64,000 nucleotides of DNA from Oreocharis arfaki (Eukaryota > Chordata > Aves > Passeriformes > Paramythiidae): positions 1,839,940-1,903,939 of the forward strand of contig VZRR01008077.1 in assembly GCA_013398015.1 (NCBI GenBank). The letters are read 5' to 3'. Shown piece by piece: positions 48,928 to 61,695 of this stretch; position 1 is the first letter of the stretch; every line of letters begins with the position of its first letter. The notes under the pieces were generated by a model. The model was given only the letters and a program-made list of their open reading frames with translations, was not told the DNA's origin and did not search any database. The position numbers and the translations under genes are program-made.

Positions 48928-50171
48928 CTGAAAGGAAAAGAACAAAAACAATACACTTGAGATCCTGAGCACAGATTCTTCCTACTGTCGTAAACCTGTT
49001 TGCTGAGACACCACTTTTGCTTCCCAGATTCGTACGAAGTGAGTTGACACCATCCATTCAACACCACACAACCCTTCTTTCCCTTACATGCTGCGTAAAT
49101 CCACCCTTGATTACTTTCTTCCTTTATATTCTTTGCCTGCCTCAGCCTCCCATTATTTCTTTCATTCTGCCCTACATCAAACATCAGAGCTATACATTTT
49201 TACCAAGGAAGAGCCTTCTATGACGCACCTTTGTATTTCCTACAGCACTTACACTCTGTAGAGTAATTCAGATCAGCTTGGGAAGTACCTCAGACCACCT
49301 CCTGTTCAGGGGTTTTACCTACTTCTCTGTTAACAGCATAGGCAGATGCACCCTGTCAGAGCTGGGGAATCATGCAACACTTTCTTGTAACTAGAGGTCT
49401 TAGCAGTTGGAAATTAAATGGCCTAAAAATCAGCCATCCATCTCACAGCCATGCAAGCCCATCTCATCTGTGGTCACTGTGTGGCATGTCCTCACCTGCT
49501 ATTCTGAAGCACTGCAAGGTGCTCATCTCATAACCTGTCACCTGAAGAAAAACAACTTGAATTTCTTCATGGGGACAATCTATCCTAGAATATAGAACCA
49601 GATTCTCCGTATTTTCTTTGGACTCTTTCAGATTCATTAACACTTTGCACTCAGTTTTATGACAAACCTGATTCTCACGAGGAACAATTTTAGCTTTTTA
49701 ACATTAGCACTTACATGACAGAAACATTAAATTGCATTTAATGTTAGAAGTACTTCCAATCATTTTCGTCGGAGAGACACAGCCCCTTGTTTGATATGAT
49801 TACCACCTACGGATCAGAGAAATAGTGTTTTACACTGAAATAGAAATGGCTGAAATTTTACAATCTCGTATTTAATCTTGGTTTTAATTAAAACTATCAT
49901 TTGACATTTCTTTCCTTGCTTCTAAGGGCTGTTGACTTCTGCTTGAAACAGACATGCAGGGTAACGAACCTTCAGGAAAGTTTGATGAGGGATGATTTTT
50001 CTCCGGCATTTGCAGAGTTCTTGGAATATGTAAAGTGCTAAGTCCTATTAGTCACTGCCATTCATAACATTTTATGCTTTCGCAGCTCACTGCAAAACAT
50101 TAATGAATACAGGCCGGGCAGCATGATCGAAATGTATTTCCCATCACAGGGAAGTGATTTTTTCCACGTTA

Positions 50172-50186
50172 GCCACCAGAGGGCAG
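50172..50186 (+). promoter_or_regulatory. CTCF-like motif
   Basis: GCCACCAGAGGGCAG fits the CTCF core CCASYAGRKGGC completely. It lies within a CpG-bearing stretch (50100-50250) and just upstream of a CR1 fragment. Motif only; occupancy is unknown. Confidence 0.45.
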
Positions 50187-50354
50187 AGAACGACGTAATT
50201 CCCAGCCTGCTCATTCCTGTGAGCTCAGGAAAGTTCCGTTTCAGAGCCGGTCAGCCCTCTGTCCCTCTGCATCTAGGAAGGAGTGGGACAGGGGGAGCAC
50301 AGCCTCTCCCACCACCCAGCAGTGCTGTGCTGTGCAGCATGTCCCCTCCTTGTC

Positions 50355-50580
50355 CTAAGACTGAAAGGTCACAATAAAGTCTCCTCGGAGCCTTCTCTTC
50401 TCCAGGCTGAGCAACCCCAGCTATGCCAGCCTTCACAGGGAGAGGTGTTTCAGCCCTGGGATCATCTTTGTGGCCTCCTCTGGATTTGCTCCAACAGATC
50501 CACAGCTTTCCTGTGCTGAGGGCTCCAGAGCTGGACACAGAATTCCAGGTGGTGTCTCTCACTCTGTCATAACAATGTTC
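50355..50580 (-). mobile_element. CR1 LINE fragment, minus orientation
   Basis: The plus-strand text contains CR1 complement hallmarks in order: CTTCTCTTCTCCAGGCTGAG, CAACCCCAGCTATGCCAGCC, ATCATCTTTGTGGCCTCCTC, and CCAGAGCTGGACACAGAATTCC. It lacks the terminal CR1 tail and the 5' reading frames. The minus-strand open frame at 50251-50712 is a by-product of this piece and not a gene. Confidence 0.85.
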
Positions 50581-52606
50581 CTGAGTGAAATGCGTGCCAA
50601 CCCTGAGCTTTGTGCAAAGCAGCCTCAGTTGAAATGGTCCCACTGCTGCCTGAGCTGCTGAGAAGACTGGGTGGCTTTTCACAAGTGGAATAGAACCACC
50701 AAGCATGGACATAACACAGGATCAGACCTCTGTTTCCCACATTGTTTCCTTTTCTCCTCCCTCCTTGTCTTCTTTTACTTCCACAGGCACACCAGCTGTC
50801 TGCGACACACTAAGAGGAGAGACTCCAGTGCCATCCTACTTCCCGTGCAGGGGGGTTGTCTAAGCTGATAGCACAGGGAGTAACAGGATGTGTGTTTCTG
50901 GGACCAGCCAGCAAAGAAGATTAAAGAATCTCCTCCACAAGAGACTTTAAAGAGCAGGCCAGGTTGACATCCATTAGAGGAGACTGAGGTTCTTTCGATC
51001 CTGCTTTAACAGAAGAATGGGGACTATCCCTATTTCTGCTGGGATCGCCGGAGTCTGTGCAGCAGTGAGTGTACCATTGATGAAGATTTACTAAGGCAAT
51101 TCCTGTGAACTTTTACAGTGCAATTCTCCATGGCTTCAATTCTAAAATGCCAGTAATAACTACTAAAGGGCAGAGCACTGAAATTGCTTAAGCTAATCTC
51201 CCAAACAGCCAACACTGAGATGTGCACAACAAGAAAACCTCTCCTTTTGCTACAAGAGACAGGAAGAGGGAAAAGCAGGGTTCTTGCAGTGCCTGATTCC
51301 CACTTTTTTTTCCTAGGGGAAGATTTTCTGCGTTCACATTAACTCAAGGATTTTTTGCATTTCATTCTCACAGACATTTTATGTGACTCCATTGGCAGAG
51401 GTTTGTAATTTAGCATTAATTAACGTCAATTAATGTATTCAGTTGCTAAGCTCTGGAATTAATTTCATTAGCTTTCCTGCACAGATGTTTTCCCTGCCAT
51501 AGGTAATTAGGACATTATGCTTTTCATTTCCAGAACCCTCACCTCCAACAACAGCTGCTGTTTTTAATATACAACAACAAAGTCACACTGTGCCTGGAGA
51601 GAAGAACATAGCAACTCCTAGCTCTTACACCCCCAGACGCTTTGATTTTGACAGGTTTAGATACCCAGAGTAGGAATCTTCTCGGGGAATGGCAGCTATT
51701 TCTAAAGAGGAAGCAAGAAAAGCCACAGAACACAAGAACGGAGGAGACATCTTGTAAGGGAAACCTCTGACAAAATTAATCTGTTTCAGTGGCGAAAAAG
51801 AATTGCAAATGCTAACACACAGAACAAGTTAAGAGCCAGGGGGACCCTGTGCCATGAAATATTTCAGCCTTTTCCGTGCTCCATGCTCATATGTTCTCAA
51901 CAGAAATGGATCCAGGCTTTCCCAGAGACATTTCTTGGCTCAGCTGGTGAAGAAGGAAGGTTATTGGTGGTTACTGGAGGCTGGTGAGCCTCTGGAAAAG
52001 TAAGCAGGAGAGTTTTAGATCCTTCCTAAAGCAGTGGGAGTTTCTTCAGGATATTTTGTTGACAACTTTTTTTTTTTTAATTAAATATCAAACCCTAATA
52101 TCCACTGCTTCCTAGTGTAAGCTTGTATATCTTCTGAAAACTATTTGATCACAGGGAGAGTCAGAGAAAATAGTCACTGTACTCCAAAAATGTATAATTT
52201 ATATTTTTCTTGTCTTTAGTTCATTGAGGAATGTGTCTTTCCCTCTATAAACAAACCCAGTGAGGACAAATCAGGAGTTTTATACAGTGTAATCAGTGAT
52301 CTGTTTCTCGCACAGATTTTCTGTGGAGTATCCCAGTTCACTACTGAGCAACTCGGACATCAGGGATAGTTTTTGCATTGAAAGGATGGCTGCCATCCTG
52401 TAACTAATGAACCATAAGAACATGGTAGTAACAAATGTCACTGAAAGACCCAGGCCTGTAACCCCTCTCCCCCAGTGACTGGTAACAGAAGTCTAGGCTG
52501 CCTTAGCAGCCCAGGTACATCTTCAGCATTCACAACTTCCCACGGCAATAAATTCCACAGTTTAATTAAATGTTATTTAAATGTTCTCCTACATTTTAAT
52601 CTTTCT

Positions 52607-52628
52607 GTTTTGTTTTGTTTTGTTTTTT
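52607..52628. repeat. TTTTG microsatellite
   Basis: Four consecutive TTTTG-like units. Confidence 0.85.
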
Positions 52629-54480
52629 AGAGAAACACACAAAATGACTGTTCTTTATCTGTTTCCATCTGGTCTGAATGTTGATTTGTGAAACATTCAT
52701 AGTATAGGAACATGCTCACAACTCTCCAGGACTCAGCAACTACAAAGCAATTAACCAGTAATGAAGGTCAGTGAAACGAAACCATCCCATTTACTAACTA
52801 CTCACAAATCTGGTTTTATCCTGCTGCTACTCTTTCTTCATTGCATGTCAGCATCAGAAATCTTTCTTTACATAGGGAAGTATATGCTCTGCCATTTCTG
52901 GCATAAAGCTATAATTAGAGAAACTAACAGATGCCATTCTCCAAGACAAATACTAATCATGATCAGGAAAAGCACTAATCACAATCAGGAACAAAAAAAA
53001 AATCACTGCACAGGTTTAGGGCACTACGGGAATTAATTCACCGCTGCAGCTATGATAGGAAAAGCCAGGCTAGGCTGCTTACTCATTTTTTTTCCACAAC
53101 AGTGATTGTTTTATTCTTCCCAGCAATTTTCTGTGAAAACAGAAATTAAAGTGCTAGTGCAACTTCGTGATTCAGACACTATTGGCCAGATGCTCAGTCC
53201 TTGTGGATCAGCAAGCAGAACATGTCTGCTGACCCTAGGTGAGACTTTGGTCTCACCTGCATCACAGCAGCACCTAAATTACCTTTCAGTAAGAAAAGCT
53301 GCTGTGTAAATCAGGACAGCAGAAGAAAAGCAAAGGAAACAAAACTACTTTTTAAATATCAGGAGCTCTCTAAATTTTTACCAGCACATTAGAAAACCCC
53401 TTAGCTTCTTTCATCCACACTTAAAAAACAAATAAATTAAAAACTTTACCCTAAATAAATTGGTGTCTTATCTACAAAAGCAAATGCACGTCTCATAAAT
53501 GTAACAGTTGTTTTACTGTTTTACTGTCTATAGAAACTGTCATTTAGACATCCTCTGAGTCAGTTTTGTCATTCTCTGGAGAGCCAGCAGGTACCCAGTT
53601 AGTTTCCAACTGCCTTGTAGGAATCCATCTTTCTAATTTGCACCAGCAGTCTGGATTCCTCAGTAGGCACCACCTGAATAAAAATTACCTCCCATTTAAT
53701 TAGCTTGAATCAGGCCTTGCTGGGATAACCCTACCAAGCTCAAATCAGATAAGCCTGTTAATTTTAGGATCTTGTGTATTCTTTACAAACCTGAACCCCT
53801 CATGTCATTAAGTTTATACCATCTGAAAGCACTTCAAGTTGCATTTGAGCAAACCTAGATTTAACTTCCACCATCACCCTGCCTGCTGACTGTGGTGGTG
53901 AATGTAACAAAGCGAAGCTTATCGCGCGATTAAGAACCGTAGGGGATTAATTGTCTTACTGGGGTGTTGATCTGAAGCCAGACCAAAAAGAAACCCAAAC
54001 CACAATTCCTGCTGACTTTGCTGGCTTGCCTTTGATCCTGTTTCAAAATCAATGCGAAACACCAGGGACACCCAAGCGTACAAATGGAAATGTGAGATAA
54101 CATTCATATGAACTTCTTCCAACCAGAAAAATCAGTTTTACCACTTTGGTTTCAGCCCCAGCTTGACATGGATTGGGCCTGAAGCCTTTAAAAATAAACA
54201 AAAGCATTGCATTCCATGAGATAAAAATTTGTGTGGTGCTCTCCAAAACTTTTACAGCAAGATGAAAAACAAATGGCAAAGATTAGCCTGGAAAATCTGT
54301 CTCCACCAATAGAACTAAATTGAGCAGGCTGCACTCAGCTTGTTCACCACTACCTGCACCCTAGTTTGATGAGACACAGTGTGTTCAGAAGGAGTCCATC
54401 TTTTTTCTGGATCTCAAGGGAAAAATAAAAGCAGGGAGAATGTGCACTCAGGAACAGCATTGCTAGCCACATCCTCAGCA

Positions 54481-54531
54481 GGTGTAAATCAACACACCAC
54501 TGAAGTTATACTGATTTATGCCTGCTAAGAG
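54481..54531. repeat. Remnant of an old amniote dispersed repeat with an internal dyad
   Basis: GGTGTAAATCAACACACCAC, then TGAAGTTATACTGATTTATG form opposed GTGTAAATCA and TGATTTA halves about a 'ccactgaagt' centre. From memory this pattern recurs in turtle, crocodile and bird genomes. The family name is not known to me. Confidence 0.4.
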
Positions 54532-55063
54532 ACTCTTGTTTTGGTCCTTGCAAACCTTTTACATTATGTACATAAGCACAATAAATTAAATGCACAGACA
54601 GACCATAATCAGGGAGCAGAGACAGAGAGTTGCTGGTATTCTAGCAAGGAGAGCCCAGTGCTAAGGTTGTGGCTCACAGATGTTCTCAAACAACTCGGTC
54701 AGGGAGGTCCTCTACCCTGCTGACATTTCTGCTTCTTCTCACCTAAAGTCACAGTTGTGCTGTTGTTCAGCTTCTGCTGGAAAAGATACCAGCACAAAAA
54801 TAAGGCTTTTTTTCTTATAGGTGCTTTATGTATTTAGTTCAGCAGGTTTTTGCTTAGCCCTTATATTTCCACTTCAGGATCTTTTGTTTTATTGTACAGA
54901 TTGTGTGGTTGTTTACAACTACTCCCCTTTTTTCTTTCTTTCTCTCTTCTTTGTTTTGGCAAATCTACCTTCTCAAATTTTATCCCTTTACTGAAATTTT
55001 ACACTTGGTTAACTCTCAAAAGAGATATTCCAGAAAAGTACAAATAAGTAAATGAAAGAACAT

Positions 55064-55125
55064 TTAAAAAAAAAAAAAAAAACAACAAAACAAAAACCAA
55101 AAAACCAAACACAAAAACCCATGAA
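55064..55125. repeat. A-rich low-complexity tract
   Basis: A 17-nt A run followed by AAC, AAAAC and AAACC units. Confidence 0.9.
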
Positions 55126-57462
55126 AAATTATTTGCAGATTACCCTATTTGGAATAAAGTATCTTTCTCACTTCAGCACACTTCATTCCATTACCCCACT
55201 GGTAGAAACACACCTGCTCCATTCCAGAGGTAAAGGTTTGTTCATCCATTGGAGGGTGATGATTACTTTGAGCGGGAAAAGGAGACTGATTTAATTCTTG
55301 GAAGAAAGGTCTAGTAAACAAGAGACCTGTACATACCAAGTTGCTCATGGTAACTGCAGTAGTGTGCACACTCTTTCTCTGTCTTGGCCTTAAAATCCTG
55401 TGACCTACAGCTTCCAAATATCTGGCAAAACAATGCTGTGCTATGTTCCAAGCTTACTGCTTCCAGCTACCCACCACAGTTCTATAGGTAAAGACCAACA
55501 CTCCTTGGAACACGGGGCAGAACAGGGCACACACAGAAAAACCAACACATTTCCTTATATCATCAGTGACGTGAGCTGAGGACCTCCTGATTCATTACGA
55601 GAAGTTTCATCCAAATAACTGATTTGCAAGAAGGATCACCACTGGCTGACACCACTGAAATATTTATATATGTATTTCAGACACTGAATAAACCAAAAAA
55701 CTTTAGTTGTGCTTCCTCACAGCTAAGCCAATATAAGCGTGCAGAATCTGTTACTGCTGTTGAGTTGATGAACAATACTTTGTTATTCCACAATTCTTTT
55801 TCCTAATATGCCTGACTCCTCAGTGAAGCCAGTTTTGTCTACCTGCTTTTTGGTTTCCACTTTAGGAGCTATAATGAAGGTCACTAATTTGTTAGGAACT
55901 CAAGAAGTGTTTTGCAGAAATGTGCTATAGCTGTGCAAAATGCTCTTATTTCAGCCTAGGAACACAAACAAGATTGTTCAAGTCGTTTGGAGCATGGCAC
56001 TTTCTCTGCCCACTGTGATGCATCACCAGAATATAGCTCCTTAAACATCACTTGCAGTGTTTCATCTCAATGACCTCAAATTTTTAATGATTTCTAACAG
56101 CAGTATTTTGTGCTGAAATAGTCACTGTCCTGTTAGAATATTTCCTTCTTATTAAACATGTCACAAGAAACAGAAAGCTTCATGTTCCCAGCCTTGCTGC
56201 CACATCAGGTAAGTGAAATTGAGAGGAGAAATAATGATCATAGATCACAAATTATAAGAAATAGAGATCATACGTTCTTTCACTGTCACTAATCCTCCAT
56301 ATCTTGAAATGAAAAGACCTTTAAAACTTCATGGTTTCTATTGCAACTGCTTCTTTTCAAAATTCATCTTCCAAAAAATTCTCTTTCAAGCTAAATTTCC
56401 ATAAGTTAAAAACCAGATTACCTTACAATTAACTTTTCAGGTATTTTTTAAGTTTCCAATGACAAAATGCACATTTTAAGTGACACCACTGTATTTGAGG
56501 GTACAATTCAAGGGAGAACTTTATCCATTTTAAAGAGAATCAATTGAAGACATCATTAATACTTATGTATTGCAAATGGTAAAAAACGTCTTGTTTTGTT
56601 GCAGTAAAACTGCTATTTACTCAGGAAACAATATGGCATTAAAATGACTAGATCTCTGGCAGCTGGGTTTTTAGTGTGACACCTGCCTGAGGCAATCCAA
56701 TGTTGTGGAACAGACATCCATGGAGAAAGATCTGCAAAGGCAGCAGAGCTCAAATATAAACCTTGAGAAAGCCTGGATGGGAGGAGAAAAGGCCAGTGGG
56801 TGGCTGAGGGTGCCTGAGAGAATTTACAGCCAATTAGGAGAATATTCTGGAGTTGCAGGTAAAGGAGGCTCCTGGAATAGAAAATAAAACCCAAAAAAAA
56901 CCACCTCAAGAGGCAAAGCAGGGAGGGAAAGGAGTCGATGAAAGTGAAGGACAACAACAGGACACGTAGTAACAGTGAAGAATGCATGTAGACTGGTCAT
57001 TAAAAGGTTTCTAATGTGAGAGAAATTAGGTATTTTCAAAGGTAGTACCTAAGGCAGAATATCCCTGGTCTGCTAAAACTATAAAGCTGTGAACAAGGTG
57101 ATGTTATGCACTGTGTGGACAAACAGCAGCTAGACTTTGTGACCCAGGAACTTCTCTTAAATGCCATATTCCCATCAACAAAACTCATGTAAGGAGAAAT
57201 AAAAGTGTTGTATGTAGTAACTGCAGTTACTGCTTATCACCTGTTCTTCCTTACCATGTCCTTAGCTCCTTCCACAGCCTCTTAAACCCAGCCTTGCCAG
57301 AAAGGCTTCTCTTCTGACAGACCTAACTTGGAACAGCCAAACTCCGCGTACCAAATGAGTGAATGACTAAAAAGAAGTGAGATGTCTATTGTCATACTGT
57401 GTGGTTACAAGAATATGAGGAGAGCCCAGTATACCACAATATTTGGAAGCTGATGTACTTAC

Positions 57463-57527
57463 AACCATCCACTGTCCTTGCCTCCAGGTGCACGAGGTCA
57501 GGCTCTCTTCCATTCCCCATCATAGAC
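57463..57527 (-). CDS. SORCS1: SORCS1 window exon 1 (VPS10 domain)
   Basis: This 65-nt exon encodes SMMGNGREPDLVHLEARTVD followed by G. It begins with one base that would complete a split tryptophan codon from the missing upstream exon and ends with the first base of the next tyrosine codon. The acceptor reads ctttacag and the donor is the near-ideal GTAAGT. The block EPDLVHLEARTVDG is typical of SORCS1; SORCS3 as remembered differs here (DLVHMEVRT). It belongs to the VPS10 beta-propeller, which binds ligands in the lumen or outside the cell. The first residues (MMGNGR) are the least conserved part compared with the remembered mammalian protein. Confidence 0.95.
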
Positions 57528-59654
57528 CTGTAAAGGACAGATTGAGACAAGGGCATTAGAAACAACCTGTACCATGAATGGCTGAGATATTTCTTTCAGA
57601 GGAGATCCTGTTTAGCTGGACATAAACTCATACTCGCAAATAAGAACTGATAATTTTGAAAAATTTTGGAGTTTTCTCTAAAATGAACTTGAATATTTTA
57701 AAGAAATTCTACCATTTTATCTAATCAATGTCATTGTACTTATCAGTACTTTATTTCTCACTCCTTTACTTCTCTTCTTTCCATCTGGAGACTTGTTCCT
57801 GTTCTCACTGGCACCTGAAACTTTGATGTTTCTCCCGGTTTGGTCAGAAGGATGCATTTCAGTTCACGGTTGGATACAGAAAACCTTAATTGATGGCATA
57901 ATAGTATTTGCCAGCATACTAATTATAGCTGTTCCTTTATATTGGACATTTTATGCACATTTGCTTAATTGACACTCTTAATGATCAATGTTCCCTCATT
58001 AATTAAGAAGTTTTAAAAACTCATTTTATCCTGAGATATTTTATCACTTCTGATCTAATAAAAACTGTGTTCCATTAATAAAAGAAATGTCACATTGAAA
58101 ATGACTGTTTGTTCCCTCTGAATTAACAAGTAACAAAGCAAAGACATTGAGCACTGCAAGTAAGGAGTCTACGGAATTAAGCTTTGCTTCCACAATTGAA
58201 CTTTGCCTGGACTGGCACTGTTGGCCTCATCAATGCCCTGGAAGAGTCCAAATGGCCAGTGGTTTGATGGACAGCCTGAATTACAGAGTACTGACTGCAG
58301 TATGTGCCAATCCCACTGTACAGCAGCCCCAGCAGCGTTTCTGACAATCAGCCATGTGTCTGGTCCTGATCCTATCATCCAAGTCATAATCCTGGATTAA
58401 AGGTAAGGGTTAAGCAACGAGTTTCTCATTAGCTGCCTGACCTCTTAGTTAATAGAAGCATGAGGGAAGACACACATTCATTTCCAGGGATACACAAATT
58501 AGATGTTCTCTTCAAAGCCCCATTATTTTTCAGGAAATCAGAAGAGAGATTCAAACAGTGATTTAGACCTTAATTCAGTTCCCACTGACTGCAATCAGAG
58601 GCACCTCCAGTGCTTAATCATCATGTGCATTAACTAATAACTATTATAAAAATGTTAACAATAACAAGACTGTGTCCTGATTAATCCTTACCTTTGCTTG
58701 ACAAAACATGTAGCAATTCACAAGAAAAGGTTTTGTTCTCCTTTGTCAGGGACTGAAGTTTCAGAAAACACTCTGAGCCTGCACTGCCTTTACCTCTTCT
58801 CCATTTTTAATAAATGGAGAGCCATTTTAATCTGTTTATGGCAAGGTGTTAATCCCCTAAACATTTAACTTCCACTTAAAATCTCTGCTTCTTGGTAATT
58901 GGCACCAAGTGAGGGGGGAAGGAAGCACCTTCCTCGGGCGTTTTTATTATGCCCTGCTACGATCAGCAGATTTAGGGCCAAAATGCTGGGCCTGCTCCTT
59001 ACAATTCAGTTCAAGATAGACAGATTCCAGTGACAAACAGCTCTAAAAAACTGCAGAAGACAAAGCTTGCACCATAGCACATGCCCTCTTTATTCTTGTT
59101 TATTTAAGTGGGCTTTAAATACTGGAACAAGAATATTGGAATAGCCCACCTGGAACTGAGCTATTGCAGAAGACACAGTACAGTGTCAGCTCATTCCTCC
59201 TCCTGACCTCACACACCCACACAGGGACATGAACTCTCCAAAGAAACAAGGAATATATTCCACAAATTTGAACATTTTGTCTCTTCAGAGAGCAACAATG
59301 ATGTTCATCCAGCAAAGAACCTGTTGCCCTAGTCAAAGCATGCGAGTCTACACTCAGGTGTTTTGTGAGTTTCCTCCTCACAGTGCTATTCTGACTCCAA
59401 GAAAAACCTCTTTTGCAACTTGTCAGGCAAAGACAGCCAATTTTATGACCCATAATTTACATCACCTGCGTATGACTTAGTCTTACACTACAACAGCCAC
59501 TACTGGGGCTGTAGGAGCTCCAACTCAAGGTAGATTTAAGCCATCAATTGTCCCAAGGGGGTACAGAACAAGGACAGCTGAAACATGGCTAGTTATAAAC
59601 CTCCAGGACTTCCTTTCTTTTGGTATCTCCTAACCCCTGTGACTTAGAAATGTG

Positions 59655-59755
59655 ATGGCAAAGATGAAAACTAAGATCTAGAGGAAGAAATTCCTAAAGT
59701 CAAATAGGACATCTGAGGTAGAGTCAAGAGCCAGTCCTATCTGCCAGATTTTTCT
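59655..59755 (+). mobile_element. Possible MIR-like remnant
   Basis: GATGAAAACTAAGATCTAGA, AAGTCAAATAGGACATCTGA and a GTAGAGTCAAGAGCCAG end loosely follow MIR. Weak. Confidence 0.4.
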
Positions 59756-60006
59756 CCCTACCTTAGAAAATACACATTTCATTGCTTTGTTATATATTAG
59801 GCTTAATTTATTTGTGACAGCACAAGGTCACAGTGAGGCCCATAATATTAAATGACAACATGAACAATCAGTTGTAAAGAACAGGCAAAATACAAATACA
59901 CATCTGCTCAAATCAATATTAACTGTACAGAGCTGACAGCCAGAAACATATCACTTCCATCTGGATTCTGCTGAGAGCTTACTGACCAGCATATTTGTAA
60001 TGTCAC

Positions 60007-60029
60007 TTTTTTTTTTTTTTTTTTTTTTT
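60007..60029. repeat. 23-nt T homopolymer
   Basis: A continuous run of 23 T bases, the longest homopolymer in the window. Confidence 0.95.
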
Positions 60030-61654
60030 CGATGATGCTGGATGTTCCATGGTAGCCCTGGGATATTTCTCTGTACATCCTTCCATATCACCTGAAAAGC
60101 CACATAAAGTAATACTCATCTTACCCAGTCATGCATTATAGATATTTAACTCTGAACTAATCATACTCAACGCTCTTTGCAGCAGAGAGATGAAACAGGC
60201 ATTTTTGCACTGTGGATCAGCTGAACAGTGTTAGATACGACTTATTTATCCTAGAAAGGCCTGTTCCTCTCCATCAAATTCAAGATGTCTGGACACCTAC
60301 ACTACAGACACCTGCATGTGATCACATAAAGGTCCCAAAGCAGGTAACACAACAGACCTGAAATATGTTTATTGCCTAATTTTAAAAACACAAATTACAG
60401 ATGAGCTATGGATTTCAATTAAAGGGGTAACTGAATGTCCGGAGCAGTCTTCCTTCTGCAAAATGTTTTATACAGCTTACATCAGCCTTATTATTTACTC
60501 TAGGACATATAAAAGCCTAGGAGACAGTCAGAAACGCAATATTGACCACAGTGAGCATATACAGGAGATAAATACTGTGCTTTTGGTTGCACTGCCCCTG
60601 AGAACATGCTCTCTCCGTAGGAAGACAGACATATCCTTCTGCATGCATAGCACAATCTGTTCCTAAAGCATCTACCAGAAAAAAGGTGTTAGGAACTGTA
60701 GGATATATATCAGAAATCTTGAATTTTTAGTATGTCAACCAAATCCGTCACAACACTACCAAGCATCCAGCTCTTCTATCAGTGGGTTTTCTTGTCTTTT
60801 TGAATTGGCTGGGAAAGAAAAAAACATCGTCCTTAGAAGCTGAGAAAGTCAACCTACTTCTGCAAGCCTGAGTACTATTAAGTAACAGTTTTAAACTCAT
60901 GGCATCAGTATGAAAAAGAATGAATAACTGATTACAAAGATATTCCATTCCTGACCAGACTGGAAGGTTCTTAAGCCAAAGCTGAAATGATCAAAAAACA
61001 CAAGATTCACACATGGAAGAAGGAAACTACAAGCTGGATTGGCCCAAGACAGCACCAAAGCCTCCAACTCAGTGTTTCTAACTTGATACAAGTGCCCGCT
61101 GTACTTCATTCTCCTATTACTTATTACACATATACTTATTATGTGCACGTGGTCAATGCAATGCTTCACAAGCTGGACAAGGAAGAGTGCTGTGTGTTCA
61201 ACAGCTGATAGACCAAGCACCCCACAAAGAGCAGGAGTACAGATGAACAACATTCTGGGACCCACTCAGCTACTGATTTCTCTCAGAAATTTCTCTAAAA
61301 ATAAACAGTGGCCTCAAATTTGCGATTCTCTATTCTGGGCAACTTCTGTTCACTATGCTGGCAGTGCTTTCTTCTCATATTTCTCAAATCCATTCTTCCC
61401 TTTCAGCATCTGTTCTCAAAGACCAAACACTCATACATCCACAAACTTTTCTTCTATCCTCAGTCTATGTTTTCACTTTGTGGTAAAATGCCAGCATGTC
61501 CTTTGTCCGTCCCTTTAATCTCAGGCTTTCTGTAATACTCCTAGAAACTTCAAGATACCAGGGATATCCTTGCAATGCCTTCTGGTGAATGGTTCCTATT
61601 GTATTTTTGTGATTAACTTTTAGTGTTTTGTTGGTATAATTGTCTGGATGTTTT

Positions 61655-61695
61655 GAAAAAAGAAAAAGAAAAAAGAAAAGAGAAAGAAAAAAAAA
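61655..61695. repeat. Purine (A/G) low-complexity tract
   Basis: A GAAAAA-type tract of about 40 bases. Confidence 0.85.

Larger units (their letters stand above)
48928..57462 (-). other. Intron between window exons 1 and 2 (8.5 kb)
   Basis: This large intron has no coding exon that I could recognise. It contains a minus-strand CR1 fragment at 50355-50580, a CTCF-like motif at 50172-50186, a TAAT-dense segment at 51400-51540, a TTTTG microsatellite near 52607, a CpG palindrome at 53921, an old palindromic repeat at 54481, and an A-rich tract at 55064-55125. The remainder is plain AT-rich sequence. Confidence 0.7.

Noticed and set aside
50251..50712. 153-codon minus-strand open frame as a gene
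   Set aside because: It overlaps a CR1 fragment and has no recognisable domain or splice support.
695..57527. Assignment of the exons to SORCS3 or SORCS2
   Set aside because: SORCS2 is too distant. SORCS3 shares many blocks, but the diagnostic peptides (EPDLVHLEART, GMFLANKKIDNQ, CMQGKYAGAM, CTEADFDC, SLPFVTTKNK) agree with SORCS1 as remembered. A search could still overturn this.
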